Shown here: positions 34,334 to 44,284 of the stretch, in pieces
Numbering within the stretch: position 1 is the first letter of the stretch
How the letters are laid out: each line of letters opens with the position of its first letter
NCBI RefSeq assembly: GCF_947494555.1
Contig: NZ_CANLVF010000011.1
Coordinates: forward strand, 1 to 64,000
Direction of reading: 5' to 3'
Length of the DNA: 64,000 nucleotides
From: an uncultured Roseibium sp.
GTDB taxonomy: Bacteria; Pseudomonadota; Alphaproteobacteria; Rhizobiales; Stappiaceae
Translations under genes and position numbers: made by a program
The notes under the pieces: generated by a model
The model's input: the letters and a program-made list of their open reading frames with translations, nothing else
What the model was told of the DNA's origin: nothing
The model's database searches: none

Positions 34334-35014
34334 CTATTTCCTTTTCGGCCTGACGAACGTGTCGCGTGCCTCTTCGACCAACTCCCTGCAAAAACAACCT
34401 TCAAGGTGGTCGTTGACCATGCCCATCGATTGCATGAAGGCGTAAACGGTGGTCGGTCCGACGAAGCTCCAGCCGCGCTTTTTCAGATCTTTGGAAAGCG
34501 CCGTGCTCTCCTCCGTCTTGCCGAGCGTCCTTGCTGTTTCGAAGTCGATCCTGGGAGGCCGGTTTTCCGGCTTCGGTTCAAAGGACCAGAAATATGCGGC
34601 GAGCGAGCCAAATTCCTCCCTGAGTTCAAGGGCCCGGTTGGCATTGTTGATTGTCGATTCGATTTTCTTGCGATGACGTACGATACCGGTGTCTTCCAAA
34701 CACCTGTTGACGTCTTGCTCGGTAAACTTCGCGACTTTCTCAAACTCGAAATTGGCGAACGCTGCACGGAACCCTTCCCGCTTGCGCAGGATCGTCAGCC
34801 AGGACAGACCCGACTGAAAGCCTTCGAGACAGATCTTTTCAAAGAGACGGCGGTCGTCATCCACGGGCCATCCCCACTCCGTGTCGTGGTAGCGTTGGTA
34901 GTCCTCCAGCCCGCCGTACCACCAGCATCGCTGTTTGCCGTCGTCACCATGTATGAGACCGGTAATCGGATCGCGCTCGTGTTTCTTCTGGCTTCCGGTT
35001 TCTTGCTCACTCAT
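34334..35014 (-). CDS. tag: DNA-3-methyladenine glycosylase I
   Basis: 226 residues. Tag signatures are clear: RCWW near the start, YHDTEWGWPVDDDRRLFE, and the C-terminal GPTTVYAFMQSMGMVNDHLE followed by GCFCR. The zinc ligands (Cys, His, and His/Cys in NDHLEGCF) are all present. It removes 3-methyladenine from alkylated DNA. The N-terminus has about 26 extra polar residues relative to E. coli Tag. ATG 35014 is chosen. Confidence 0.92.
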   Translation of the reverse strand: MSEQETGSQKKHERDPITGLIHGDDGKQRCWWYGGLEDYQRYHDTEWGWPVDDDRRLFEKICLEGFQSGLSWLTILRKREGFRAAFANFEFEKVAKFTEQDVNRCLEDTGIVRHRKKIESTINNANRALELREEFGSLAAYFWSFEPKPENRPPRIDFETARTLGKTEESTALSKDLKKRGWSFVGPTTVYAFMQSMGMVNDHLEGCFCRELVEEARDTFVRPKRK

Positions 35015-35112
35015 GACGACCCCAATATTCACTCTTTGTTCTCATTGGTACCTCCGACCGCTGGAAGTTTCAAGCCACAATATGCAAACGCGCAATGCCA
35101 CTTCCCAAACGA

Positions 35113-35138
35113 AAAGCCCGGCGAAATCGCCGGGCTGG
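35113..35138 (-). terminator. Hairpin-T terminator downstream of the Tag/CheZ-like intergenic region
   Basis: On the minus strand AGCCCGGCG-ATTT-CGCCGGGCT is followed by TTTTC. It lies just after the stop of the CheZ-like gene (35160) and separates it from tag. Confidence 0.75.
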
Positions 35139-35159
35139 AACAACGTATAACGGAATCTA

Positions 35160-35912
35160 TCAGGCAAAAAGCGCGTCGATATCGTCCTGAGTGGCGACAT
35201 CCGTATCGCTCTCGAGCGCCGGCCCGTTCAGCAGAGCGGCGTCGCCTTCCTTTGCTTCGCGTTCGTCGAGTTCGATATCCTTGAAGGTCTCGATACCGCC
35301 CCAGATATCCATCATCTGCATGATCCTGTCTTCGACAAAGCGCAGCGTTGAGACCACTTTCGTGATTCGCTGGCCTGTAAGATCCTGGAAGTTACAGGCT
35401 TCAAAGATATGGACGACCCGCTCCTGAATATCATTGGCAAGCTCCGCCTCTTCCCTGCCAACGCGGGCTGAAAGCGTATTCGCTGTTTCGTCAATGAACT
35501 CCGCAGATGCCAGAATGGTTTCCGTCGCTCCTTCAGTTCCGTCAACCACTGCATCAAGCTCGTTGGTTACCCGGGTCATCTCCTCGCCCTTGGAACCCGT
35601 GGTGTTGTGCAGAGTGGCGATTTCCTTCTTGGTCTGTGCGATCGCCTCGTAAATCGCATCAAGCTCGACCTTCAGCTTGGCGGCTTCAGACATTTCCTTC
35701 CGGAATTCGGTCATGAACTTTTGGCTCATTTCCTCCGGATCGAGCGATTTTTCCTGACCTTTTACACCCTGCGTCACCAATGATTTCAGGCTGGAAATTT
35801 CAGAAAGCACTTCCTGATGCCGCCGCTCGTCGGCAAAGGCGGGATCCGTATCGGCCCCGGAATTCATATGTATCAAGCTTTCCGCTCGAAAGGATCTCTT
35901 CAGCGCGGCCAT
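35160..35912 (-). CDS. CheZ-like protein phosphatase
   Basis: 250 residues, mostly long helices. The C-terminal half has the CheZ active-site motif in a family-typical form (FEACNFQDLTGQRITKVVST), with the Gln of F-Q-D-L-T-G-Q that attacks phospho-CheY. The last residues (TQDDIDALFA) match the C-terminal CheY-binding peptide pattern. ATG 35912 has GGGAG upstream. No other chemotaxis gene is in the window, so the partner response regulator is elsewhere. Confidence 0.85.
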   Translation of the reverse strand: MAALKRSFRAESLIHMNSGADTDPAFADERRHQEVLSEISSLKSLVTQGVKGQEKSLDPEEMSQKFMTEFRKEMSEAAKLKVELDAIYEAIAQTKKEIATLHNTTGSKGEEMTRVTNELDAVVDGTEGATETILASAEFIDETANTLSARVGREEAELANDIQERVVHIFEACNFQDLTGQRITKVVSTLRFVEDRIMQMMDIWGGIETFKDIELDEREAKEGDAALLNGPALESDTDVATQDDIDALFA

Positions 35913-36183
35913 GCCATCTCCCGTCCCTTGCCCCTGCAGGCGCATTTGAATAGCGATTGCTCAATACGTAGCAGGGGAAGTTTAAGGAATTGTTTTTGCT
36001 TGATTTGCCGCAATCGACAAAGATCGCCGGCAATTTAGTGCGACAAACATTGTTTTTTCTCTCAAACGGTTTGGTTATCTTTTTGGAGGAAATTTTAAGC
36101 AACCGGTCGTTTGGCCTCCGCAGGAGTGCCAAGGAACCGGGACACAGAACAACAATGTGGCCGCAAGAGGCGTTCTGACATAT

Positions 36184-36921
36184 ATGGAAAGCATGCGTTT
36201 TCTTCGTTCGCCCGATTTTCTTTTCAGTGTTTTTCTGATGACGCTTTTGAGCGTGACACCTGTTCGCGCTGCAAATGATTCGTTTTCAACAGAAGAACTG
36301 CTGCGGGGTTTCGAAAAAACAGTATTCGGTCTTGAGTACCGTAGCTGGAGCTGGCGGCCTTATCTGGTCAAGAAATTCACGCAGCCGGTGACATTCTACG
36401 TTCACAACCTGTCGCGCCGCGACCGTACCCGCGTCGTTCACCGTTTCGTGCGCGAGATCGATCGGCGCATCGGTGGCCTCAAGACAGGCATCACGAACGA
36501 TCCTTCGGCGGCGAATTTCGAAGTTTATGTGGTCGACCGCGCACAATATGTTTCGGTGGTTCAAAGAGACATTTACAAGAACGACCGTGCCAAGGTTCCC
36601 GGTCGATGCCTCGTGCGTGTGGTCTCCGGGCGCGAAGGTATCAAGCGATCTTCTGCAGTGATCGTTTCAGATGAAGGCGAGTTTCTGTTCAAACGATGCC
36701 TTGTGGAGGAAATACTGCAGGGCCTTGGCCCCATGAACGATCATCAGGACCTGACTCACTCCGTCTTTAACGATGCGTCCCGCCACAGCCGGTTCACGGT
36801 CTTCGACCAGATCATTTTGAACATGCTTTACGATCCCAGGATCCGACCGGGCATGTCCAAGAAACAGACAAAACCACTCTTGCCTCTTGTGGCACGCGAC
36901 GCCCGGAGGCGTGTACGTTAA
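36184..36921 (+). CDS. DUF2927-domain exported protein
   Basis: 245 residues with a signal peptide (FLFSVFLMTLLSVTPVRAAN). The rest matches DUF2927, including the late conserved VEEILQGLGPMNDHQDLTHS. The family is of unknown function, with a metalloprotease-like fold suggested by others. The start is either ATG 36184 or 36193. An AT-rich 270-bp promoter region (35913-36183) precedes it. Confidence 0.82.
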   Translation: MESMRFLRSPDFLFSVFLMTLLSVTPVRAANDSFSTEELLRGFEKTVFGLEYRSWSWRPYLVKKFTQPVTFYVHNLSRRDRTRVVHRFVREIDRRIGGLKTGITNDPSAANFEVYVVDRAQYVSVVQRDIYKNDRAKVPGRCLVRVVSGREGIKRSSAVIVSDEGEFLFKRCLVEEILQGLGPMNDHQDLTHSVFNDASRHSRFTVFDQIILNMLYDPRIRPGMSKKQTKPLLPLVARDARRRVR

Positions 36922-37169
36922 CCAACGATCGGCGGAAAGCGCAGAGAATTCAATCACACAATTCGATGCTTTGCCGGGCACATTCCGTCCGAAGGAATTT
37001 GTTAATCCTGTTCTTCAACACTCGGATAACCATAAGAAACATTTACTGAAAATCTCAGTACCCGATTCATTATTGGCTGAACTTGCGCGACTATTATCAT
37101 TGCCAGTTCGTTAACCGGCGGCCTAAAATTGCCGGTGAATATGGTCGATGTTGAGTAAAGAGTACTGCC

Positions 37170-37910
37170 ATGTTCTTTCCAAAGAAACGTTTCTGGACTG
37201 CGCTGATTTTCACGGGAGCAGCCTTTGTTGCCGGCGCCCTATGGTCGGAGCCGGCAACGGCAGGTCAGGTTGCGCCGCCACCACTTGTCCTTAGCCCCAA
37301 TCTGACCGAACCGTGGATGCTGCAGCTGCAGCCTGGTGCGGCCCGCCGTGCGGTTGCCCCTGCCCAGCGGCGCCAGGTTCAACAGCCCCAGGTACGGCGT
37401 GCCAATTGGTGGTCCCGCCGCATGGAGCCGGCGCGGCAGCAGCCAAAACGGCAAACGCGCCAGATCGCGCCGCAGTTTCTGCCGACAATCGTTGACTATC
37501 ACGGCCCCTACTCGCCGGGCACGATCGTCATCGACACCAATACCCGCTTTCTTTACCTGGTGCAGAGCGATGGCACGGCGCGCCGCTATGGCGTCGGCGT
37601 CGGAAAGCCGGGTTTCGAGTGGGCTGGAACCCACAAGGTGACACGCAAGGCGGAATGGCCGGACTGGCGCCCACCCGCCGCAATGCGCAAGCGGCGCCCT
37701 GACCTTCCGGTCTTCATGGCGGGCGGACCTCAGAACCCGATGGGTGCACGGGCGCTTTATCTCGGATCGACCCTTTACCGCATTCACGGTTCCAACGAAC
37801 CCTGGACCATTGGTCATGCGGTTTCCTCAGGATGCATCCGCATGCGCAACGAAGACGTCATGGATCTTTACGAGCGGGTCGGCGTCGGCACCAAGGTCCA
37901 TGTGATCTAG
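37170..37910 (+). CDS. L,D-transpeptidase (YkuD family)
   Basis: 246 residues with a signal peptide (residues 1-32), a Pro/Gln/Arg-rich linker, and a YkuD domain with catalytic motif IHGSNEPWTIGHAVSSGCIR (His and Cys of SSGCIRM). It would crosslink peptidoglycan or attach lipoproteins in the periplasm. The gene ends with its own terminator. It is convergent with nothing and stands alone. Confidence 0.92.
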   Translation: MFFPKKRFWTALIFTGAAFVAGALWSEPATAGQVAPPPLVLSPNLTEPWMLQLQPGAARRAVAPAQRRQVQQPQVRRANWWSRRMEPARQQPKRQTRQIAPQFLPTIVDYHGPYSPGTIVIDTNTRFLYLVQSDGTARRYGVGVGKPGFEWAGTHKVTRKAEWPDWRPPAAMRKRRPDLPVFMAGGPQNPMGARALYLGSTLYRIHGSNEPWTIGHAVSSGCIRMRNEDVMDLYERVGVGTKVHVI

Positions 37911-37940
37911 ACACATTGCAATGCAATGAGCAGTGACGAA

Positions 37941-37966
37941 ACGCGCGGCTTTGCCGTGCGTTTTTG
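37941..37966 (+). terminator. Rho-independent terminator after the L,D-transpeptidase gene
   Basis: Stem ACGCGCGGC / GCCGTGCGT (one G-T pair) with a TTT loop and a following T-run. It lies within the over-long upstream part of the ClC frame, which argues for the later start at 38071. Confidence 0.8.
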
Positions 37967-38070
37967 TTTGCAAGGAAAGCATCGCTTGCACACCAAACGG
38001 TTTCTTTGCAGTTTGTATTTCAGGAAGAGCGAATCCCCGTTCTCAAATCCGCTTCAAACCAACGCTGGGT

Positions 38071-39426
38071 ATGGCCCGAGGCACTGATCTTTTCTCCGCC
38101 GGTTCTGACACGGCCTATTTTGTGAAAGCTGCGATTGTCGGTTTGCTTGTCGGCGGACTGGCAACGGGTTTCCACGCCGGCCTGGAAGTCCTTTTTGCGC
38201 AGTATGCCGCCCTGCGAAGCGCCCTTGGCGGGGGCGTATTGCCTTATGCCGTATCCGTGGTGATTTCTTCCCTGTGCGTCGCCGGCGCGTATCTGCTCGT
38301 TCAACGTGTCGCACCCGAAGCGGCGGGCAGCGGTATTCAGGAAATCGAAGGGGCGATGGAAGACAAGCGGCCGGTGCACTGGCCGCAGGTCCTGATCGCC
38401 AAGTTTTTCGGAGGTCTGCTTGCGCTCGGCTCCGGCCTGGTTCTCGGGCGGGAAGGCCCAACGATCCACATGGGTGCAATGACCGCAGAAGCGCTGGCGC
38501 GATCTCACGACATTTCCGCCGCCGATCACAAGGGACTTCTGGCGGCAGGCGCCGCAGCCGGACTGGCAGCGGCCTTCAATGCGCCTCTGGCCGCGATTCT
38601 TTTCATTGTCGAAGAGACGCGTCGTCAATTTCCCTTCGGCTACCGCACCTACATGGCTGTCATTATCGCTTCAATCCTGAGCGCTGCGGTCACCGAGCAG
38701 CTGACGCAAACCGGTCCGCTCCTCGTGGTCGACGTCCACTATCTTCCGGTTTGGAGCTATGTACTCCTGGCGGTGCTTGGCGTTCTTCTCGGAGGCCTCG
38801 GCGTCTTCTTCAACTGGGCCCTGCTTGCGGTCATGGATCTCTTCATCCGCATTCCCAAAGCGCTGCGCTGGCTGCCGGCACTCGCGATCGGCGCGGTCAC
38901 CGGGATCTTGCTCAATGCCTTCCCCGATGCGACCGGAGGCGGCGAAGACCTGGTGCATGACCTTATTTCCAGCAACTATGGTGTGCTGGTTCTGTTGCTG
39001 CTGACTTTTCTGCGTTTCGGTGGCGTACTGTTTTCCTACGCGTCCGGTGTCCCGGGAGGCATATTTGCCCCAATGCTCTCCATCGCGACATGCGCGGGTT
39101 TGGCGTTCGGCGTACTCGCCGTGCAAACGCTCCCGGTGGAGGACAATTTCCGGGCTGCTTGTGCGGTTGCGGCGATGGGCGGTTTTTTTGCCGCGTCCGT
39201 GCGGGCGCCACTTGTCGGTGTCGTGCTGGTGATGGAACTTACCGGCGCTTATGCCCTGATCATGCCAGTCCTTGTGACTTGCACGACGGCCTCACTTACG
39301 GCCCACCACCTTGGCGGCCGTCCGATCTACGAGCAACTTCTCGACCGGACACTCCGGCTTTCAGGACAGTCTCCGGACAACGAGCCCGACAAGACACCGG
39401 TGCAACTCGGCACGCGAAACAGCTGA
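38071..39426 (+). CDS. ClC-family H+/Cl- exchange transporter
   Basis: About 451 residues with the three ClC filter motifs: GSGIQEIEGAM (variant of GSGIPE), LGREGPTIHMGA with the gating Glu, and PGGIFAPML (GxFxP). The gating Glu suggests an antiporter rather than a channel. Start at ATG 38071; the open frame from 37933 crosses the previous gene's terminator and is unlikely to be coding. Confidence 0.9.
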   Translation: MARGTDLFSAGSDTAYFVKAAIVGLLVGGLATGFHAGLEVLFAQYAALRSALGGGVLPYAVSVVISSLCVAGAYLLVQRVAPEAAGSGIQEIEGAMEDKRPVHWPQVLIAKFFGGLLALGSGLVLGREGPTIHMGAMTAEALARSHDISAADHKGLLAAGAAAGLAAAFNAPLAAILFIVEETRRQFPFGYRTYMAVIIASILSAAVTEQLTQTGPLLVVDVHYLPVWSYVLLAVLGVLLGGLGVFFNWALLAVMDLFIRIPKALRWLPALAIGAVTGILLNAFPDATGGGEDLVHDLISSNYGVLVLLLLTFLRFGGVLFSYASGVPGGIFAPMLSIATCAGLAFGVLAVQTLPVEDNFRAACAVAAMGGFFAASVRAPLVGVVLVMELTGAYALIMPVLVTCTTASLTAHHLGGRPIYEQLLDRTLRLSGQSPDNEPDKTPVQLGTRNS

Positions 39427-39455
39427 AGCAGTGCGCGGGCAGGCATTCAGGACCG

Positions 39456-40790
39456 TTATTCGGCTGCGTCAGATTGGTGCCGCGCCGACAGACCATCCGG
39501 CTGTGGGCCGCCATACACCCAATCGAGAAGCTCAGCAGTGTGAAGAATAGGGATGTCCGTTCCGAGGCCGATCTGCGTCATGCAACCGATGTTGCCGGTC
39601 GCTATGAGATCCGGCGTGGTTTTGTTGATATTGGCGATTTTGCGATCCCGCAGCTTGCGGGCAATTTCGGGCTGCAGAATATTGTAGGTGCCTGCCGATC
39701 CGCAGCACAGATGCCCTTCCGGGACATCCCTGACGTCAAATCCGGCAGCCTTCAGCAGCTCTTTGGGCTGTCTTGTTATCTTTTGCCCATGCTGCATAGA
39801 GCATGCGGAGTGGTAGGCAACGGTCAGTCCCGGCTTGAGCACCGGTGTCCCCAGATCGATGTCTGAAAGAAACTCGGTAATGTCCTTGGCAAGTGCGGAG
39901 ACCTTGGCGGCTTTTTCAGCGTAGGCAGGATCGTCCCGCAGCATGAAGCCATAATCCTTGATCGTCGTGCCGCAGCCCGAGGCGGTGATCAGAACCGCAT
40001 CCAGTCCTTCGCCATCTGCTTCACGCAGCCAGACATCGACATTGCGCCGCGCATTTTCAAGCGACGCTTCCTCTTTGCCCATGTGGTGCACCAACGCGCC
40101 GCAGCAAACTTCCCCTTTCGGCAGCACGACTTCATAGCCGGCACGGCGGAGAAGCCGGATCGTGGCGTCATTTATGGCGGGATTCAAAACCGGCTGCGCG
40201 CATCCGCCCAAAAGGGCAACCCGGCCTTTCTTCTCCTGTTTGTCCGGCGAGTACTGTCCCGGGCCCTCCAGCTGGCCACGGCCTGGTGCCCTGACCGGAG
40301 CAAGTTCCAGCATGGCGCCGACCTGCGCCATCGGACCGCCCAATGCCTTCAAGGCGCGCGCGAATGGACGTCCGAAAAACGCTCCTATCAGGGCGAGGCG
40401 AAACCGGCCGGGATAGGGAAGCACAAATGCCAGAACGGATCGCATGATCCGATCCGACAGCGGCCTCTTGTAGGTCTTTTCGATATGTGCACGCGCGTGG
40501 TCGACAAGGTGCATGTAGTGAACACCCGAAGGACAGGTGGTCATGCACGCCAGGCAGGACAGGCACCGGTCGATGTGTTTGACAATCTTGTCGTCCGCCG
40601 GCCGGTCGTTCTCCAGCATGTCCTTGATCAGGTAGATGCGCCCGCGCGGACTGTCGAGCTCATCGCCGAGCAGGGTGAATGTCGGACATGTCGCCGTGCA
40701 GAAACCGCAATGCACGCATTTACGCAGGATTTTCTCCGACTCAGCAACGTGACTGTCTTTCAGCTGTTCGGCGGTGAAATTCGTCTGCAT
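39456..40790 (-). CDS. glcF: Glycolate oxidase iron-sulfur subunit
   Basis: 444 residues. Two 4Fe-4S motifs near the N-terminus (CVHCGFCTATCP and CLSCLACMTTCP) and two later CCG-type domains (CCGALVHHMG; HLCCGSAGTYN). It passes electrons from GlcD/GlcE to the quinone pool. It ends the glcD-glcE-glcF set on the minus strand but is separated from glcE by an unrelated membrane gene. Confidence 0.92.
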   Translation of the reverse strand: MQTNFTAEQLKDSHVAESEKILRKCVHCGFCTATCPTFTLLGDELDSPRGRIYLIKDMLENDRPADDKIVKHIDRCLSCLACMTTCPSGVHYMHLVDHARAHIEKTYKRPLSDRIMRSVLAFVLPYPGRFRLALIGAFFGRPFARALKALGGPMAQVGAMLELAPVRAPGRGQLEGPGQYSPDKQEKKGRVALLGGCAQPVLNPAINDATIRLLRRAGYEVVLPKGEVCCGALVHHMGKEEASLENARRNVDVWLREADGEGLDAVLITASGCGTTIKDYGFMLRDDPAYAEKAAKVSALAKDITEFLSDIDLGTPVLKPGLTVAYHSACSMQHGQKITRQPKELLKAAGFDVRDVPEGHLCCGSAGTYNILQPEIARKLRDRKIANINKTTPDLIATGNIGCMTQIGLGTDIPILHTAELLDWVYGGPQPDGLSARHQSDAAE

Positions 40791-40959
40791 CGCCCACGGC
40801 GTCCCTTTTTTCTCTCCCAAGCTTGCGGAGATCGTAGGGGTTGGTCACAGGCGGCACAAGACGCGTTTACGGCATAAGGGTTTTGCCAAAACAGACAGTC
40901 TCGCCGACAGGTCGCGAAGATGGCGCACGTCTCAGTCAGTCAGTGACACGTGCCTCGCC

Positions 40960-41319
40960 TTAGAACATCCAAGTGCGCGGATTGGAGATTTCTTCACCAC
41001 GCGATGCCAGCTGCAGGCCCTTGATGCAACGGATAATCGCCCAAACCAGCGTTGCGATCAGAACGAATATGCCGATGAAAATAAACACCAGCACCGCGCC
41101 GATAATGCTGAAGAGGATACCGATCCAGAACGTCCGGATTTGATAGATGTAGTGCGTATCGACCCACTCAGCCGCCTTGCCCTTGTTCAGGTAAGCAAAG
41201 ATGACACCAATGATTGATGTGATGCCCACAATGATACTGACAAGATAAAGTATGTATATGAGAGTGACGTTCTTGCCACCTGGTTCCATGTAACCCGCAA
41301 CATCAGTCTGATCGTTCAT
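40960..41319 (-). CDS. DUF4870-like small membrane protein
   Basis: 119 residues with three hydrophobic segments (LIYILYLVSIIVGITSIIGV; FWIGILFSIIGAVLVFIFIG; a third near 90-105). This follows the DUF4870/Tic20-like layout. GGAG precedes ATG 41319. It sits between glcE and glcF, which is unusual. No function known. Confidence 0.78.
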   Translation of the reverse strand: MNDQTDVAGYMEPGGKNVTLIYILYLVSIIVGITSIIGVIFAYLNKGKAAEWVDTHYIYQIRTFWIGILFSIIGAVLVFIFIGIFVLIATLVWAIIRCIKGLQLASRGEEISNPRTWMF

Positions 41320-41546
41320 CACCGCACTCCGCTCAATGATTAGCCCCGACAACAAATGAATGCATCTGCCGAAGAGCGCAGACGCTGATCCAACCACCCT
41401 AGGCAAAGGACCCGCAATTGCAACAGGGTTGGTGCCGGAAGCCGCAAATCGCGCCCCAAATAAACAAGCGAGCACCAGCGCCGCAAGATCCGCCAATGCA
41501 TGCTTCGGCTGACCCGCGATAACCGATACCTGACGGGCCGGGTCGG

Positions 41547-42737
41547 CTATACGCCCGAAACCATTCGCCCCGGGTTCAAAATGCCGCTCGGGTCGAATTG
41601 AGCCTTCAGGCGTTTCGATAGGTTTGCCAAGGGCGCTGATTGCGGCTGGAACACTGCAACATCGGTGCGCACTGACAATCCGGCCCGAACCAGCGTCGCA
41701 TGCCCCCCACCAGCACGTTCCAGTGTCTGGCGAATGTCCGTTTCATGGACCAGGCCATCTTCAACCAAGACCCATACGAGACCACCGCTCCAATCGTAAA
41801 ACGCCTGAACGTCAAGATCTTCGCGCAGCATCTCGACGAATTTCGGTCCGTTGGTCGGCGCAACCGACACCCGCCACACGGGCGCTGCCGTGTCGGCAAA
41901 CGGCATCACGTCGCGAATGGACTGCCATTGGGATCTGGAAAGTGTTTCGTCAAGCCGGCCCGGCTGGCCGTATTCGCGCAGCAGATCCTGAAGCGTGCTG
42001 AAACGGTAGTCGACCGACGTCTGAAACCCTTCGAGGCGAAGCACTGTCTGGCTTTTGTCGCCGTTGACACCGGCGGGAAGGTGCGCCGCCCCCGACACTT
42101 CGGCCGACGATCCCATCGCCTTGCAAAGTGCTGCAACGGCTGTTTCGTCCTGAAGGCCTGTCAGGACGAAGCTCGCCGATGTCTCGGGTTTCGGGTTCAC
42201 CTTGAGCGTTACCGTTGCCGCGACCGCCAATGTTCCATACGACCCGCAGAGGGCTCTTGGCAGATCGTAGCCGGTGACGTTCTTTACGACCTTGCCACCG
42301 GAATTGAAGATTTCGCCACGGCCCGACACGGCTTCCATGCCCAGAATATGATCCCTTGCAGCACCTGCCTTGAGCCGGCGTGGACCGGACAGGTTGGCTG
42401 CAAGAACGCCGCCAATGGTGCCTTTGCCGGCACCATTGCCCTGCAGCGGCCCATAATCCATGGGTTCGAAGGACAGTTCCTGACCGTTTTCGTCAACGAG
42501 CTGCTCAATCTCGGCGATCGGGGTTCCCGCTTTCACCGTCAGTACAAGTTCCGCCGGTTCGTAGGCTTCGATCCCGTTCACACCCGAGAGATCGAGGACA
42601 TGTGCTGCCTGAACAGGGCGGCCCAGACCACGTTTTGAACCCTGACCGATTACTTCAAGCGGCTGTTCTTCTGCGGCTGCCCACCTGACGGCATCCTCTA
42701 TCTCGCGCGCATCGCGCGGTTTCAGTGTCGCATCCAT
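41547..42737 (-). CDS. glcE: Glycolate oxidase FAD-binding subunit
   Basis: 396 residues. FAD-binding 4 domain with GAGKGTIGGVLAANLSGPRR, ending in the typical LKAQFDPSGILNPGRM. Works with GlcD and GlcF to oxidise glycolate to glyoxylate. It starts 12 bp after glcD. Confidence 0.92.
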   Translation of the reverse strand: MDATLKPRDAREIEDAVRWAAAEEQPLEVIGQGSKRGLGRPVQAAHVLDLSGVNGIEAYEPAELVLTVKAGTPIAEIEQLVDENGQELSFEPMDYGPLQGNGAGKGTIGGVLAANLSGPRRLKAGAARDHILGMEAVSGRGEIFNSGGKVVKNVTGYDLPRALCGSYGTLAVAATVTLKVNPKPETSASFVLTGLQDETAVAALCKAMGSSAEVSGAAHLPAGVNGDKSQTVLRLEGFQTSVDYRFSTLQDLLREYGQPGRLDETLSRSQWQSIRDVMPFADTAAPVWRVSVAPTNGPKFVEMLREDLDVQAFYDWSGGLVWVLVEDGLVHETDIRQTLERAGGGHATLVRAGLSVRTDVAVFQPQSAPLANLSKRLKAQFDPSGILNPGRMVSGV

Positions 42738-42749
42738 TGGCTAGGGCCC

Positions 42750-44246
42750 TCAGAACCGGGGAATGTCGGGGAACGGAAGCTGCCCCTTGTGAACGTGCAT
42801 CTTGCCCAATTCGGCGCACCGATGGAGCACGGGAAACACCTTCCCGGGATTGAGAAGCTGCTTTTCATCGAAGGCACATTTGACCCGCTGCTGCTGCTTC
42901 AGATCCGCCTCGGTGAACATGTCGGTCATCAGGTCACGTTTCTCGATGCCGACACCGTGCTCACCCGTCAGGACACCCCCGACCTCGACGCACAGGCGCA
43001 GGATATCGGCCCCGAAAGCCTCGGCGGCATCCAGTTCACCCGGTTTGTTGGCGTCATAGAGTATGAGCGGATGAAGATTGCCGTCGCCTGCATGAAACAC
43101 GTTCGCCACTCCGAGGCCGTGTTTTTCGGAGAGTTCGCGCATTCGCGCCAGGACCTTCGGCAGTTCGCGGCGGGGTATCGTGCCATCCATGCAAAGATAG
43201 TCCGGAGAAATCCGGCCCACCGCGGGAAAAGCAGCTTTCCGGCCCGCCCAGAAAGTCATGCGCTCTTCCTCTGTCTGCGAGATGCGCACGTGACTTGCCT
43301 GATTTGCGCGCGCGATCTCTTCGACACGCCCGATCAGAAAATCAACCTCTTTTTCGGGGCCGTCCAGTTCAACGATCAGAAGCGCTTCGACATCCCTTGG
43401 ATAACCGGCATTGACGAAATCCTCGGCCGCATGAATGGCGGGCTTGTCCATCATCTCCATCCCGCCGGGAATGATGCCCGCGGCAATGATTTCGGCGACG
43501 CAGCGACCGCCATCCTCGCTTGTCGGAAAGCCGATAAGGAGCGCGCGCGCCGTCTCCGGTTTTTGAAGAATGCGAACCGTTACCTCCGTGACCACGCCGA
43601 GAAGGCCCTCCGATCCCGTCATCAGAGCAAGAAGATCGTAGCCTTCACTGTCGAGGTGCTTGCCACCGAGCCGGATTACCTCTCCCGTGATCAGCACCAT
43701 TTCCAGGCCCAGTACGTTGTTGGTTGTCAAACCGTATTTCAGGCAATGCACACCGCCTGAATTTTCCGCAATATTTCCGCCGATCGAGCAGGCGATCTGG
43801 GAAGACGGATCGGGCGCGTAGTAAAACCCCTCGTCCTCGACGGCCCGGGTGATGCCGAGATTTGTGACGCCTGGCTGGACAACCACAGCCCGGTTGTCGA
43901 AATCGATGTCGAGCACCTGGTTGAATTTCATCATCGAGAGAAGAACACCGTCCGCGAGCGGCAGCGCGCCACCGGAAAGAGATGTGCCTGCCCCTCTGGG
44001 AACCACCTTGACGTTGTTCTCATAGCAGTACTTCAGGACCTTGGAGACCTGTTCAACCGTTTCCGGAAGGACAACAATCAACGGCAGCTGGCGATACGCG
44101 GTCAGCGCATCCGTTTCGTATGCGCGCATCTCGCGCTCTTCGTGGATTACCCCCTCGCCCGGAACAATGGACTTCAGAGCTTTGAGTATGTCCTGACGGC
44201 GAGACAGAACATCTTCATCCGGTGCAGGCATCGCGATCGCTGTCAC
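42750..44246 (-). CDS. glcD: Glycolate oxidase catalytic FAD subunit
   Basis: 498 residues. FAD-binding region with PRGAGTSLSGGALPLADGVL and C-terminal GVLTGEHGVGIEKRDLM, the conserved FAD-linked oxidase signature. It catalyses D-lactate/glycolate oxidation. It begins with GTG after GGAGTT. First gene of the operon, divergent from the LysR gene at 44399. Confidence 0.93.
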   Translation of the reverse strand: MTAIAMPAPDEDVLSRRQDILKALKSIVPGEGVIHEEREMRAYETDALTAYRQLPLIVVLPETVEQVSKVLKYCYENNVKVVPRGAGTSLSGGALPLADGVLLSMMKFNQVLDIDFDNRAVVVQPGVTNLGITRAVEDEGFYYAPDPSSQIACSIGGNIAENSGGVHCLKYGLTTNNVLGLEMVLITGEVIRLGGKHLDSEGYDLLALMTGSEGLLGVVTEVTVRILQKPETARALLIGFPTSEDGGRCVAEIIAAGIIPGGMEMMDKPAIHAAEDFVNAGYPRDVEALLIVELDGPEKEVDFLIGRVEEIARANQASHVRISQTEEERMTFWAGRKAAFPAVGRISPDYLCMDGTIPRRELPKVLARMRELSEKHGLGVANVFHAGDGNLHPLILYDANKPGELDAAEAFGADILRLCVEVGGVLTGEHGVGIEKRDLMTDMFTEADLKQQQRVKCAFDEKQLLNPGKVFPVLHRCAELGKMHVHKGQLPFPDIPRF

Positions 44247-44284
44247 GGGGAACTCCTTCCGGTTTCCTCAGTATGATCTAGTTG

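Noticed and set aside
37933..38070. Extended N-terminus of the ClC transporter
   Set aside because: The extension contains the previous gene's terminator hairpin and T-run and has no conserved ClC sequence.
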